DNA of 64,000 bases. It comes from Pieris napi. Its lineage: Eukaryota; Arthropoda; Insecta; Lepidoptera; Pieridae. The notes under the pieces are model-generated. The model did no database searches. It saw only the letters and a program-made list of their open reading frames with translations, and had not been told where the DNA came from. The position numbers were made by a program, and so were the translations under genes. The stretch covers positions 4,030,001-4,094,000 of the forward strand of contig NC_062257.1 of assembly GCF_905475465.1 (NCBI RefSeq), written 5' to 3'. Below are positions 54,200 through 64,000 of the stretch, one piece after another (the stretch's first letter is position 1; each line of letters begins with the position of its first letter).

Positions 54200-57100
54200 G
54201 TAAGTTATTAATAGATTATTTAAGAAAAATTAATGATGTTAAAGGTCTTTATAAAAATAAATATACATGTTTTTTACCATCTTAGTATAATTAACAATTT
54301 TTCTATTCAATACGTTACTTATTAAAATAATTTTATTTACAATGTTTTCAGGCAATTTCAATGTCTTCAAATTACAAGACGGTCAAGCCATGTAGAAACA
54401 AAAGCAGATATAAAGCGAAATATTAACAAGGTTTTAATAGCAAATCGTGGAGAAATAGCCTGTAGGGTTATGAGAACTGCAAAAAAATTAGGAATTCAAA
54501 CAGTAGCCGTGTACTCAGATGCCGACAAGCATGCCATGCATGTTGAAATGGTATCTAAATTAGAAATCTTTAAAATTTCATATAATATACATCTTGCTTA
54601 GTAGTTTTGACAACTTAGATCACAATGTTATTTTCCAAGGTCATCTACTGTTCTCTAAGACTCACATTTCTACATGATAACATAAAAATGTAAATCATCT
54701 GTGCCAGCCAACCTTAGCAGTTATTGTTTCTCTGAGAATAAAACCTAAAATTAAAAATTAACAATGTTAATTCATTAGCAATCTGATTTAAATAGATATC
54801 TTGTCCTATTCCAGGCAGATGAAGCATATCACATAGGGCCAGCACCTACAACCCTGAGTTATTTAAATGCAGAAAAGATTTTAGAAGTAGCCAAAAGGTC
54901 AAAAAGCCAAGCTATTCATCCTGGCTATGGATTCTTATCAGAAAATGTGGAATTTTGTGAGAGATGTGCTAATGAAGGAGTTATTTTTGTTGGACCACCA
55001 ACATCAGCTATTAGAGATATGGGAATTAAAAGGTAGCTAATAAAATGTATGTAATGGATTAGAGTTAAGTGTCCTTGCTCTGATATTTAAACTTATCTTA
55101 TATTTATAGAGTCATTATGACAGTAATTGCAACTTATTAACACACATTTGTGCTTATTTAATTTATGGAATATATTAATTAAATTATTTTACTATCTATA
55201 AAGTCAAAATCATTTAGTCATATTGGTAACACAATGTACATTTATGAACTTCAGAAATATACATTAAATGCTTCAAATTTTACATTTACTGCCAGTTCTT
55301 AGATCAAAGGCTTAGAACGGAAGAGAAGAACTGGAAATAAACTCTCCACCACTCTTTAATTGCCAAGTTTTTTGTTTTACACAAAGTTTGTCAGGAGCTG
55401 CAACCATTACACCGTGTTCCACATGACTTAAGTAATTAATAATATTAAAATAAAGATTTGCCCTCTATCAGCAGGAGGCATCGTGAACTAGGAGATATTA
55501 TTGTACTATCTTTATTTTGTATAGTTTTTAATAACTATAAGCATAGAAACTTATTATACCCTATAACTTATATACCCAAGATTCCATTCTATTCCGTAAT
55601 AGTTACACTATTCCTGTATGCCCCTTATAATATTAATAAAATTTTCAGTACATCAAAGACAATAATGTCAAATGCTGGTGTACCAATAGTGAAGGGATAC
55701 CACGGTGAAGGCCAAAGCTATGACACACTATTATCCGAGGCTAGAAGAATAGGTTTTCCTTTAATGATAAAAGCGGTGAGGGGAGGTGGGGGAAAGGTAA
55801 GATATACTCTGACAGGTGTACTTGCTTACTAAACAATAGGCTATTTGACAAGATTTATCAACCATTTCAGATATTAGTGACTATAGAATGACAAATACTA
55901 AGTTTAAAGTTACATATTGGCTTTAAGATTTAAAACTAAATATAAATTTAAGAACCCGCCAAAACGCTTCTCAAAGCAAGATGGCGGCACACCAGTCCCT
56001 ATGACGTACCATGCTTGTAAACGCAAATAGACAGTGTTTTTACGTGTTGTTTTCACTAATATTTTTCCATCAAAAACAGTTTCGACGAAAACTCCACGAC
56101 ATGATATTTGAAATATTATTTACGAGCTACGTCATCGTCGATTCGACTAATCTGTGACCCTCTTGTATCACGTGACCGACATATGATTGTTAACAAGTTA
56201 TTTTGTCTTGCCATGGCTTATATTAATCTAACAATATTTTTCATACTGAGAGCCTATTCTTTTAGCCATAGTATATGGACATACTTATGACGTGATATCG
56301 CCCTTTTTTACAAAATGGTTAGACGGTTAAATCTAGCTATAGTAAAAATACTTTCAGTATGACAAGCTTCTTTTTACAGGGTATGAGGATTGCAATGACA
56401 GAAGCGGAATTTAAGACGCAATTGGAATCTGCTAAAAGGGAATCTCAGAAATCATTTGGTGACGACAATATGTTGCTAGAACAATATATAACAGATCCTA
56501 GGCATGTTGAAGTTCAGGTATATATAAAAACAATGAAACAGATACAGAAATCTGAGGCCCAGACCTAAAAATGTTGTAGTGCCTCCGATTTATTTTTATT
56601 GATGTGAAAACTTAATAGCGGCGTTGTACACTTTTTTTGAAATGGGTAAAAAAATTTTAACTCGCGTCAGGACACGTGACCTGATCAAAAATTCGTAAGA
56701 CGGGTGGAGAGTAGACAGCTGGCGCGGCGTATTTAATGTAATATAAATTGTCATGTTTGTTTACGATAGCGCAATAAATATTGTATTCTACCACATAAAT
56801 GATAGTACTTTTATACTGATAATTGAAGCAATTCGTGCAAAGTTATACAATAACCATTCCAAAATATCAAAAATGCTCAACATTCATATTCAAGTTTTCA
56901 CTTCTGCCGGCACTCCCGGAGTGCAACCCTTTAGTTGTTCGACTGTTTGAGTATCCTCCTTTTAGGTTGAAGGAACTGTACACTACCTAACGCACCTTCA
57001 GAGCATTAATGAATAACTATACAACCCCACACCACATTAATAATACATAAGTTAATAGATAAGTTTTATGTAAGTTCCATATTAGCTATTTATTACTTAT

Positions 57101-60100
57101 TGGTAAGATAAACACTATTGTTGCGTTTCACGACTGTCAGATAGCGCTATTCGTCACATAAAGGCCAACATAAGTTATGAGTCCGATGAATGTCAAATAG
57201 CACAATTTATCTTCCAAATAATTTATGTGTTGCATAGCTATTTGGTACTTTATCCAAACATTGTGAAACAGACTCTAAATCTTTTGTCCCTAACAGTCTC
57301 GTATAACCTTGCGTATAAACGAAAGGGACAAAATATTCATTACAATCGAGACCTACAATTTGCAGGTGTTCGCAGACATGCATGGAAATGCTGTGCATTT
57401 ATTTGAGAGAGACTGCTCAGTACAAAGGCGGCATCAAAAGATTATTGAAGAGGCACCAGCTGTAAGTCACATTAACTTTTCTAGACTAATTGACTGTGTA
57501 ACTCTTTTAGGCTATGTTCACATGTAACGCCCGTCAACGCGCGATCAAATTTGAAGGGCGTTCAGATGATGAGCGCTAATGCGCGTTGCGAGAGTACTCG
57601 TCAGTCTAGTTCGGTAGAACGTAGATAATGGACGTGGAAGAGGCTATTATTTTGTGGTTATATTATAAAGAAAAATATAGAAAAAGAAAACGTACACATT
57701 GGGTTCATACAATTTTGAAAAATAGACCCAGTTTGTTATAAATATAATTACGAAAATTAACAAAATTACATGCGATCGCGAACTGAACAGCAAACGGACA
57801 TTACATTAATATCAAAGCGCGCGTCAACGCGTGATCACCTGCGTCTAGAGACTTTTTCTCTGAGCGCGCGTTAACGCTCGTTAACGCGCGCTCATGTGAA
57901 CAGTTGTATGAAAATACCACAATGTCTAGTCGCGCGATTTAATAACGCGCGTCAAGTTTTTGCCATCTGAACATAGCCTTCGATTCTGATTCTTTTGGTG
58001 TAATTTTCCACCCAACTTCAAAAGATGTTTCGTTGATTGGATTTTATCGCGAGCTTTGAGCGCGGCGACTGGATCAAGAAATTCCGTATCGAAAAACACC
58101 TAACACACGATGACGTAATATAGGCGTTTTAGTCTGAGTCTGGTAGGAGTGGTAGATTGAAATAATATCAAAGAAAAAACTTGAATTAATATCAAAGAAA
58201 AACAAATACTGCATAAATAAAAAATAAATAATTATAACTGCATAAGTTGATAAAAAATGCTATGCATGCTTTACCGTAGGAGTCCCCGAGTGCAACACGT
58301 TTTTTTTTATATATAATAGGCATTGCAGCCCATGGACACCTTTAGTGGGTGCGTTGCCGGCCTTTGAGGGAGGAGTACACTAAGTTTAAATAGTTGGAGT
58401 ATCTCTCAGGGAAGACCCCCACCGGGAGTCGATTCCCCAGTTCGCTAGTTCTCAAAAGAAAGTGCCTTGTGAAACTTTGATTTGGTGATTACGTCACACA
58501 CATTGTCTATGCTTGAAAACGAAATGCATTTTCGAGGATTCCTATAAATAATACGTTTAATGTTTATGTACTATTATTTTTGAGAGCTTTGCTTACTTTT
58601 GCTGAAGGGGCGGGGGGGGGGGGGGGGGATGATAAATTGCAGTAAGACTGCTTACGTAATACTTGAATGGCCCTTATAGGCATGATCAGTTTGGACCAGT
58701 TTTATTCGTAGATTCAGTAGTTTTTGATAAATAATGATGACAGGTCTTCGTAAGAGTTTTTCTAAATTATCATTTCAGCCAGGTCTGTCCGAAGAAACAC
58801 GTAGGTCGTTAGGTGAAGCGGCTGTGAGAGCTGCAAAAGCTGTAGGTTATGTTGGAGCCGGTACCGTAGAATTTATCTTGCATAGACAGACACACGAATT
58901 CCATTTTATGGAGATGAACACAAGGTTGCAAGTTGAACATCCGATCACAGAGATGATAACAGGTAAGGTTTTGTTTTTCGTATTTTTTTATAGAACTGGA
59001 GGCTCATCTGATGTTAAAAGATACCTATATGGACACTCTCAATGCCAGTGGTCTCGCGAGTGCGTTGACGGCCTTATAAGTATTGGTACGCTCTTATCTT
59101 GAAGGAATTGATTTGGAAACACTTTAGTAGCTATTACACGTTATGGTTTAGAATAGATTTTGTTACTTAGATACATTTTATTTATAATATTTGCTATTCT
59201 AATCAAATTCACCCTAAATCAACTAATATTTTCTTCACCATTTTTATTTAAAATCAGAGGTATCTCATAAAAAAACTAAAATTAAATCTAGATAGACACA
59301 TTCAATCATGCTGCGATTCATATATTTACTTTAAAACACTCGTCTGTTTGCGTCTGCTGTTAGAAACAATGTAAAATGACTTTGCTCAAGCGTTTAATGA
59401 AGTCATCCATCTTATAACTTAAATTCACAGGTACTGATTTAGTAGAATGGCAGCTTCGTATAGCATCAGGCGAGCCTTTACCATTTACCCAAGAAGAAAT
59501 ACTTAGAAAAGGTCACGCAGTCGAATGTAGGATATATGCGGAGGAGCCTCGCGCAGGGTTCTTGCCTAGGGCCGGAACTCTTCATAGACTCACACAACCC
59601 ATTGCTGAAGATAATGTTCGAGTGAGTATGCTACCTATAATTTTTATGCACGTTTTTAAGTAGAGCTATTATTTGTTTTCAAAATTCTATTTGAGTAATG
59701 TGTAGTGTGTGAGATCAGTATCTCATAACATTAAAATAGGTTTTTAAGTTTCTTTACTGATAAATTATTTGGCAAGTACGGTAGGTACTAGCTTTTGCGC
59801 GGTGTCGTCTGCACAAGATGTTTGAGCTGTATAATTTTAGCTTTATTAAAATCTATTAATTCAATTTACAAATTTTATTCCATAAGGCTTTTCAAAGCCA
59901 AGTTTTATTTTAACGCTTTATTTTTCATACTATCAAATACGTCAAAAGTATTTAATTTTGATTATACTCGTTTCAATAAATATCTTAGATTAAAAATTTG
60001 TATTATATACCGGAATAATATAATGGCCACTCACATTGCCAGAAGCTTCGCGTGTGCGTTACCGGCTTTTTAAGTATTCGTCGATACTCATACTTTCTTA

Positions 60101-63100
60101 ATACATTACATAGTACATTTTGGTTTACCTTTTGTATAATTAATTCATCAAGGTTGTATGTAATTAAAATACCTATACAACAATGTGTCATAAAAAATTG
60201 TTAGTTTGAGTCTGGCTAATAAAAGAAGATAATTGAATTATTTGAAAACATTCGGATGGCAACACAGAATGTCATTAAATTTCTTAGGTTATTTCAATTA
60301 TATATTTTTTCCGAATAGTTAACAGGTATAATAGCCCAAACTTTGTTTTCTTTGATATAATATTTCGTTTCTTTTGCAGGATTTGATTATTCCGAATAAA
60401 GTTGTGTTTTTTAATAAATATAGTTTTAGTTTTCCATGCAATGCTAGTCATTTTAAGTGTCAATAGTAAAATACTAAATACGTATAGTATTTAATTTCAT
60501 AGAATTGGGTTTTTGAAAAAAAAAAATTTTTGTGATAAATGAAAAGATCATATATAAGTTTTATAACAAAACTATTTTTGTTTTTTTTTTCGCAATAATT
60601 CAAAAGTTATTTCAAAATAAAAATTAATATTTGAATCCAGTACCGAACAAACCCGAGCGCGTGTGACGTCATAATGTTAGTTTTCACTCATTGCAGTTGA
60701 TAGAAAAATAATAAATACAGTGTTTTGATCTATTTAATTTTGTTAATTGATATTAATATTTAATATATTAAATATACTATATATACATATATATTAATAG
60801 CCGTTAACGCTGTACTGTTATTAAATAGCTTTAACATTATGACGTCAAAACTATGGTGATCATTCATGGCGCGTTTATAGTCACGTGATTTTTATTTAAA
60901 TTTCATCAATTTTTAATTGTTTATAATTAATTGAAAAAAAAAATTTTGAAGTTTTTTGCATTAAATATCAATATTATTAATAATAAAGTTTTAAAATACA
61001 TAAAAAAATCAATAATTTTTTTTTCAAAAACCCAATTACAGTTACTATCAATGTAAAAAATAATAAAATCAAGTATCAAGTAAGTTTAATCCACAAAATA
61101 TATCAAACTTTTAGGGATACCATACTAAAATTTTGAATTTGCCGCGCTTTTTCGTTATCTTCCTTCATCAGCCAGACTCTATTTTCATCGACTCTATTGG
61201 ATTATTTCAGATAGAAACAGGAGTGCGCCAGGGACAAGAAGTGTCCGTACATTATGATCCAATGATAGCTAAGCTGGTTGTTTGGGGACAAGACAGGAAT
61301 GAAGCATTGGCTAAGACACGCCGAAAGCTATCGGAATACCAAGTATGTATTATTTTATTTAGTTACTAGTGGGATCCCACAGACGTTTTCCTGCATGATA
61401 TTTCAAGCTATTAGGATATTATAGTATGAAAGTACCGACTGCAGCGCCACCTGCCGGGCTGATTTGTGAATCTAAACCATTCCCAGATCCCCTTGAACAC
61501 ACACAAAAAATTTCATCAAAATCGGTCCAGTCGTTTGAGAGAAGTTCAGTGACATACACACTCACAGAAGAATTATATATATAAAGATTTTGAAAGGATT
61601 TTCGTGGGGAAAAATTTATGAAAACATGCTTAAAAACGATTATTACTTAATTTTGGTCTCGTATTTTGTTTCCGTTATATTTATTTATAGTTGAAATATT
61701 TTAATATGCGATTGTCAACTAATAGTCCTACAAGAAAAGAGCTTACCAATTCTTAAAAGGCCGGCAACGCACTCACGAGCCCTCTGGCATTGAGAGTGTC
61801 CATCGGCGGCGGTATCACTTAACATCAGGTGAGCCTCCTGCCCGTTTGCCCCCCGTTCTATAAAAAAAAAAAAAAGATATGGCAATGATTTTTCTGCTAG
61901 TTCTAATGAAGAAAAACGTCTTTAAAGCAAACACTTAGTGGTCTAAAAATTACAAATATCAAGAATATTATGGCGAACATAATAGTTACTGGAAAACAAT
62001 AAAAAGAAAAAGAATTAAGAAGATAATATAAAAAGTGCGTGCGTACAAAGTACACATGTCAGAAGTGAAACTTCTTTGGCAAACAAATATTTAAGTCTTG
62101 TTAATATTTATACAAATCTAAAAATTTCCGAGACTTGGAGGGAGGGAAAGAGGAAGATATGTTAGGAATTTAATGAATTTAATTGTTATTAAAACATTAA
62201 AAGTGTCGAAAATTAATACAAATTAAATTATTTTTTTTAAATTTATTTCTTTGATTATAAAAACACGTGGCATTTTAATTTACCACGTCATTTGAGATTT
62301 CAATAAATGATTTTGCATAAAATATAAAATACTAATATTTCATAAATTCTCTGCAAAATTTTAGTTTTAAAAATATAATATCTATAAGGTAATTCGCCCT
62401 TCTCACTCTCTCTCAATCGCTCTGTCCCTTTTCTTCGGCGAAAACGCTGCACGTCTTCGTGACGTTCCGTAAAGCCGAATTTACATTACGAAACTAGTGT
62501 TATGCATGTTGGAATGAGTTTCATGAAAATAGTTGCAGCACGTGTGAAACTACTTTAACAAAAAATAATAGTGTCGTGAAATCAACAGTATCACCAACGA
62601 CATGGCTCTGTCAACATCAAAGCTTTATTTTGCGATGCAGAACGTCGTGGTACAGATGTTAATATATAAAATTCGAAAATTATATTTTTATCAACTGACC
62701 AACGTTGGTTTGCCATTTTGGCGGTCATTTAGCTGCACGATGCACTCAAACACACACGTCTGCCCTGTGCAAATGCTTTCGCGACACTAGTTTCGTGTCG
62801 CGTTTTCATCGTGAAAGTAGTTGCGTGACATTCGTTTTACAAAAAATATGCGCATGGCACGAAATTTATCCAGTGTCGCGAAACCGATGCATGCATTATG
62901 AAACTGTAAATTTACACGTGAAATTGTTGATGAAATTTATGTCCTAAAACTAATTCCGAGCCACTAGTTTCGTAATGTAAATTCGGCTTAAACATTGTAT
63001 CATTGTTAAATTTCAGGTAGCAGGCTTGGAAACGAACGTGAATTTTCTTCTACGTCTAAGCGGTGCGAATGCGTTCGTATCGGGCGACGTACACACCGCG

Positions 63101-63187
63101 TTCATTCCGCAACATGAAGCGGAATTGTTCCCGGAATCAGATTTGGAATTGAGTGAAGAGAAAGCTGTGCAAGCGGCACTCGGATAC
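54171..63187 (+). CDS. Mccc1: 3-methylcrotonyl-CoA carboxylase alpha subunit, mitochondrial (first 10 exons; 3' part beyond window)
   Basis: Joined exons: 54171-54199, 54352-54550, 54815-55032, 55649-55796, 56380-56517, 57366-57461, 58779-58962, 59431-59621, 61211-61342, 63017-63187; 502 codons, all GT-AG and in phase. The alpha subunit carries biotin carboxylase and, further on, the biotin carrier domain; with the beta subunit it carboxylates 3-methylcrotonyl-CoA in leucine breakdown in the mitochondrial matrix. Seen: a short basic N-terminus (likely targeting peptide, about 1-32), the NKVLIANRGEIACRVMR start of the biotin carboxylase, HPGYGFLSEN at 111, the ATP-grasp GGGGKGMR at 194, ERDCSVQRRHQK at 258, EMNTRLQVEHP at 321 and VHYDPMIAKLVVW at about 413. 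Propionyl- and pyruvate carboxylases share these motifs, but segments such as DMGIKSTSKTIM and TGVRQGQEVSVHYDP match MCCC1 best. The biotin (MKM) domain is not in this window. Confidence 0.96.
54352..54550 (+). CDS. Mccc1: Mccc1 exon 2
   Basis: 199 nt, residues 10-76. After QFQCLQITRRSS it reaches INKVLIANRGEIACRVMR, the start of the biotin carboxylase N domain, and VAVYSDADKHAMHVEM. Acceptor tttcag, donor ATG|gtatct. Confidence 0.95.
54815..55032 (+). CDS. Mccc1: Mccc1 exon 3
   Basis: 218 nt, residues 77-149. ADEAYHIGPAP, QAIHPGYGFLSEN and FVGPPTSAIRDMGIK are biotin carboxylase signatures. Acceptor attccag, donor AAAAG|gtagct. Confidence 0.96.
55200..55490 (-). mobile_element. LINE 3' tail, second family, in Mccc1 intron 3
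   Basis: Reverse copy with the AAAGTCAAAATCATTTAGTC tail side and AGCAGGAGGCATCGTGAACT inner side. Confidence 0.7.
55649..55796 (+). CDS. Mccc1: Mccc1 exon 4 (glycine-rich ATP loop)
   Basis: 148 nt, residues 149-198. STSKTIMSNAGVP then PLMIKAVRGGGGK; the glycine loop closes over ATP in the ATP-grasp fold. Donor AAG|gtaaga. Confidence 0.96.
56380..56517 (+). CDS. Mccc1: Mccc1 exon 5
   Basis: 138 nt, 46 codons, residues 199-244. Begins GMRIAMTEAEF, ends DPRHVEVQ. Acceptor tttttacag, donor CAG|gtatat. A SINE 3' end starts about 6 nt after the donor. Confidence 0.96.
56524..56592 (+). mobile_element. SINE A 3' fragment next to the Mccc1 exon 5 donor
   Basis: ATGAAACAGATACAGAAATC, GAGGCCCAGACCTAAAAATG, TGTAGTGCC. 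Begins about 6 nt past the splice donor. Confidence 0.75.
57056..57276. repeat. TCTGTTTCACAATG-type MITE, Mccc1 intron 5
   Basis: Left end missing; right end ACATTGTGAAACAGACTC. Confidence 0.7.
57366..57461 (+). CDS. Mccc1: Mccc1 exon 6 (catalytic ERDCSVQRRHQK)
   Basis: 96 nt, residues 245-276: VFADMHGNAVHLFERDCSVQ then RRHQKIIEEAPA. Residues of this motif bind bicarbonate and ATP in biotin carboxylases. Acceptor tttgcag, donor GCT|gtaagt. Confidence 0.96.
57510..57978 (+). mobile_element. PIF/Harbinger-derived element in Mccc1 intron 6
   Basis: Inverted ends GGCTATGTTCACATG and CCATCTGAACATAGCC, left flank TTA, right TTC. Inside, 57628-57741 encodes MDVEEAIILWLYYKEKYR, KRKRTHWVH, a short frame resembling the N-terminus of Harbinger transposases before a stop. 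Rich in CGCGCG and AACGCGC words. Confidence 0.65.
58300..58476 (-). mobile_element. LINE 3' tail, third family, in Mccc1 intron 6
   Basis: TTTAGTGGGTGCGTTGCCGG...GGGAGTCGATTCCCCAGTTC; runs into a truncated MITE at about 58450. Confidence 0.7.
58450..58677 (-). repeat. GGCCATTCAAGTATTACG-type MITE, truncated, Mccc1 intron 6
   Basis: TGGTGATTACGTCACACACA, GCATTTTCGAGGATTCCTA, a G19 run, and CTTACGTAATACTTGAATGG then CC at the intact end. Confidence 0.7.
58779..58962 (+). CDS. Mccc1: Mccc1 exon 7 (EMNTRLQVEHP)
   Basis: 184 nt, residues 277-338. LGEAAVRAAKAVGYVGAGTV then FMEMNTRLQVEHPITEMITG; the metal-binding and catalytic core of ATP-grasp carboxylases. Acceptor atttcag, donor ACAG|gtaagg. 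Confidence 0.96.
58990..59128 (-). mobile_element. LINE 3' fragment in Mccc1 intron 7
   Basis: Reverse-oriented: GGAGGCTCATCTGATGTTAA...TCTCGCGAGTGCGTTG. It begins about 28 nt after the exon 7 donor. Confidence 0.7.
59431..59621 (+). CDS. Mccc1: Mccc1 exon 8
   Basis: 191 nt, residues 338-401: TDLVEWQLRIASGEPLPF, GHAVECRIYAEEPRAGFLP. This begins the biotin carboxylase C domain. Donor CGA|gtgagt. Confidence 0.95.
60008..60095 (-). mobile_element. Decayed LINE 3' fragment in Mccc1 intron 8
   Basis: Reverse-oriented remnant with CACTCACATTGCCAGAAG and TGTGCGTTACCGGC words of the same LINE. Confidence 0.5.
60503..61037. repeat. 535-bp MITE in Mccc1 intron 8
   Basis: AATTGGGTTTTTGAAAAAAA and its inverse TTTTTTTCAAAAACCCAATT at the ends; very AT-rich core with GTGACGTCATAATG and TTATGACGTCAAA near the middle, themselves inverted. 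Confidence 0.75.
61211..61342 (+). CDS. Mccc1: Mccc1 exon 9
   Basis: 132 nt, residues 402-445: IETGVRQGQEVSVHYDPMIA then KLVVWGQDRNEAL. Acceptor atttcag, donor CAA|gtatgt. Confidence 0.96.
61725..61876 (+). mobile_element. LINE 3' fragment in Mccc1 intron 9
   Basis: Clean 150-bp 3' end with A13 tail; sequence nearly identical to the intact copy, so recent. Confidence 0.85.
62034..62472 (+). repeat. Hairpin-ended repeat H (copy 11) in Mccc1 intron 9
   Basis: Left GTGCGTGCGTACAAAGTACA and AGAAGTGAAACTTCTTTGGC; right side CGCTGCACGTCTTCGTGACG, then replaced by the MITE at 62473. Confidence 0.65.
62473..62988. repeat. 516-bp MITE with TAA duplication, Mccc1 intron 9
   Basis: TAA at 62470-62472 and 62989-62991; 27-bp perfect inverted ends beginning AGCCGAATTTACATTACGAA. 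PIF/Harbinger-type target. Core repeats the CACTAGTTTCGTGTCGCG word. Confidence 0.85.
63017..63187 (+). CDS. Mccc1: Mccc1 exon 10 (last in window)
   Basis: 171 nt, residues 446-502: VAGLETNVNFLLRLSG, DVHTAFIPQHEAELFP, ending GY|gtaagt. It closes the biotin carboxylase domain. An insertion-flanked MITE ends 25 nt before its first base. Confidence 0.95.
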
Positions 63188-64000
63188 GTAAGTTAATTAT
63201 CGTTCTATTATCTATGTAACATTTCATCATTGGTATGTGTGCCATTTTTGTCAAAGGCCTTATTCAAATCTCTACCTACCGTTGTTTTCTTAATGGACCC
63301 ACCTTCTAAATTGTCTCTTAATCGTGACACCAGTCCTCATGTGCCACGCCCATTTCCATTGTGAGATGTGGTGTCTTAGTTATTTTTCTTAAAGTTGCAT
63401 TCTTTATATATCTATTTCAAGATATATAATAAAATAATAATATTTCAAATATATGAAAAAATGGAAATTCTCGAACGTGTTGATGGTTATAGATTTTATT
63501 TAATTTACGTTGTATAAGTATACGGAATTAAACTAATAAATTTAATTCACTTAACAAATTAACCGCCATAATTTAGTGTCACATGTCAACTACCACAGAC
63601 TATACTAAAATAAATACCTGTTAGTATAATTTTGATTGCATTAAGAAGCTTATTAAAGCCATTAGATCATTGCATTAAGAGGTTTATTAAATCCATTAGA
63701 TTTTTGTGTATGGCATCTTATATATGCCATAGTTTATATACAAGTTTTATTTAATTTGAATAAAATTAGTAACAATAAAGACTCAAAGAGATTCGTTTGG
63801 ACCAACGGCTTGAGTCGCTATCTATTCCATATTAATTAGGTTACGTCTAAAATCTTTAAGTATTACCACAAATCCGAATTTCAATTTTTTTTCGCCTATG
63901 GCACAGGCTAGTCTTTCATAGAATTTCCGAATTTAAATTACGAAAATAATGCGATTCGCGCGTTTTTTACATGATTGTTTTTTTAAATAACGGATAATTT
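63188..64000 (+). other. Mccc1: Mccc1 intron 10, partial
   Basis: AT-rich intronic DNA up to the window end. I see no further Mccc1 exon in it, so the linker and biotin carrier exons lie to the right. Confidence 0.7.

Overview
Organism. This is eukaryotic, insect DNA: AT-rich, intron-split genes, and dense short transposable-element remnants. Two tRNA-headed SINE families, truncated 3' ends of jockey/CR1-type and RTE-type LINEs, mariner pieces and many MITEs match what is typical of Lepidoptera (moths and butterflies). I infer a lepidopteran; I cannot name the species.

Genes. Two genes can be read exon by exon, with splice signals and codon phase agreeing at every junction. Gen (XPG/Rad2-family Holliday-junction resolvase/flap endonuclease) is on the minus strand, 11 coding exons, 53318 down to 40073, about 773 residues, apparently complete. 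Mccc1 (3-methylcrotonyl-CoA carboxylase biotin-carboxylase subunit) is on the plus strand, 10 coding exons from 54171 to 63187; its C-terminal part with the biotin domain lies beyond the right edge. They are head to head with 852 bp between start codons, so they probably share a promoter region. They act in different processes (DNA repair in the nucleus, leucine breakdown in mitochondria).

Layout. 1-32 kb holds no recognised host gene but many repeats. It includes one LINE with an uninterrupted 1049-codon endonuclease/reverse-transcriptase frame (19725-22874) and, on the minus strand, two unexplained exon-like segments (26268-26341 and 18677-18802) with good splice signals and compatible phase. 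A CpG-rich island at 32.13-32.37 kb ends in a perfect splice donor on the minus strand and could be their first exon. 33-40 kb is again intergenic with SINEs, a 5S rRNA-like copy and small MITEs. 40-53.3 kb is Gen and 54.2-64 kb is Mccc1.

What stands out. (1) A 1.83-kb near-perfect palindrome (two 555-bp arms) sits inside a MITE inside Gen intron 6, with another MITE in its spacer. (2) At least six splice sites of Gen and Mccc1 have a transposable element ending within about 30 nt. (3) A repeat family of about eleven copies has AAGAAGT-NNN-ACTTCTT hairpins at both ends and fits no TE class I can name. (4) There is a possible unannotated spliced transcript at 18.7-32.4 kb.
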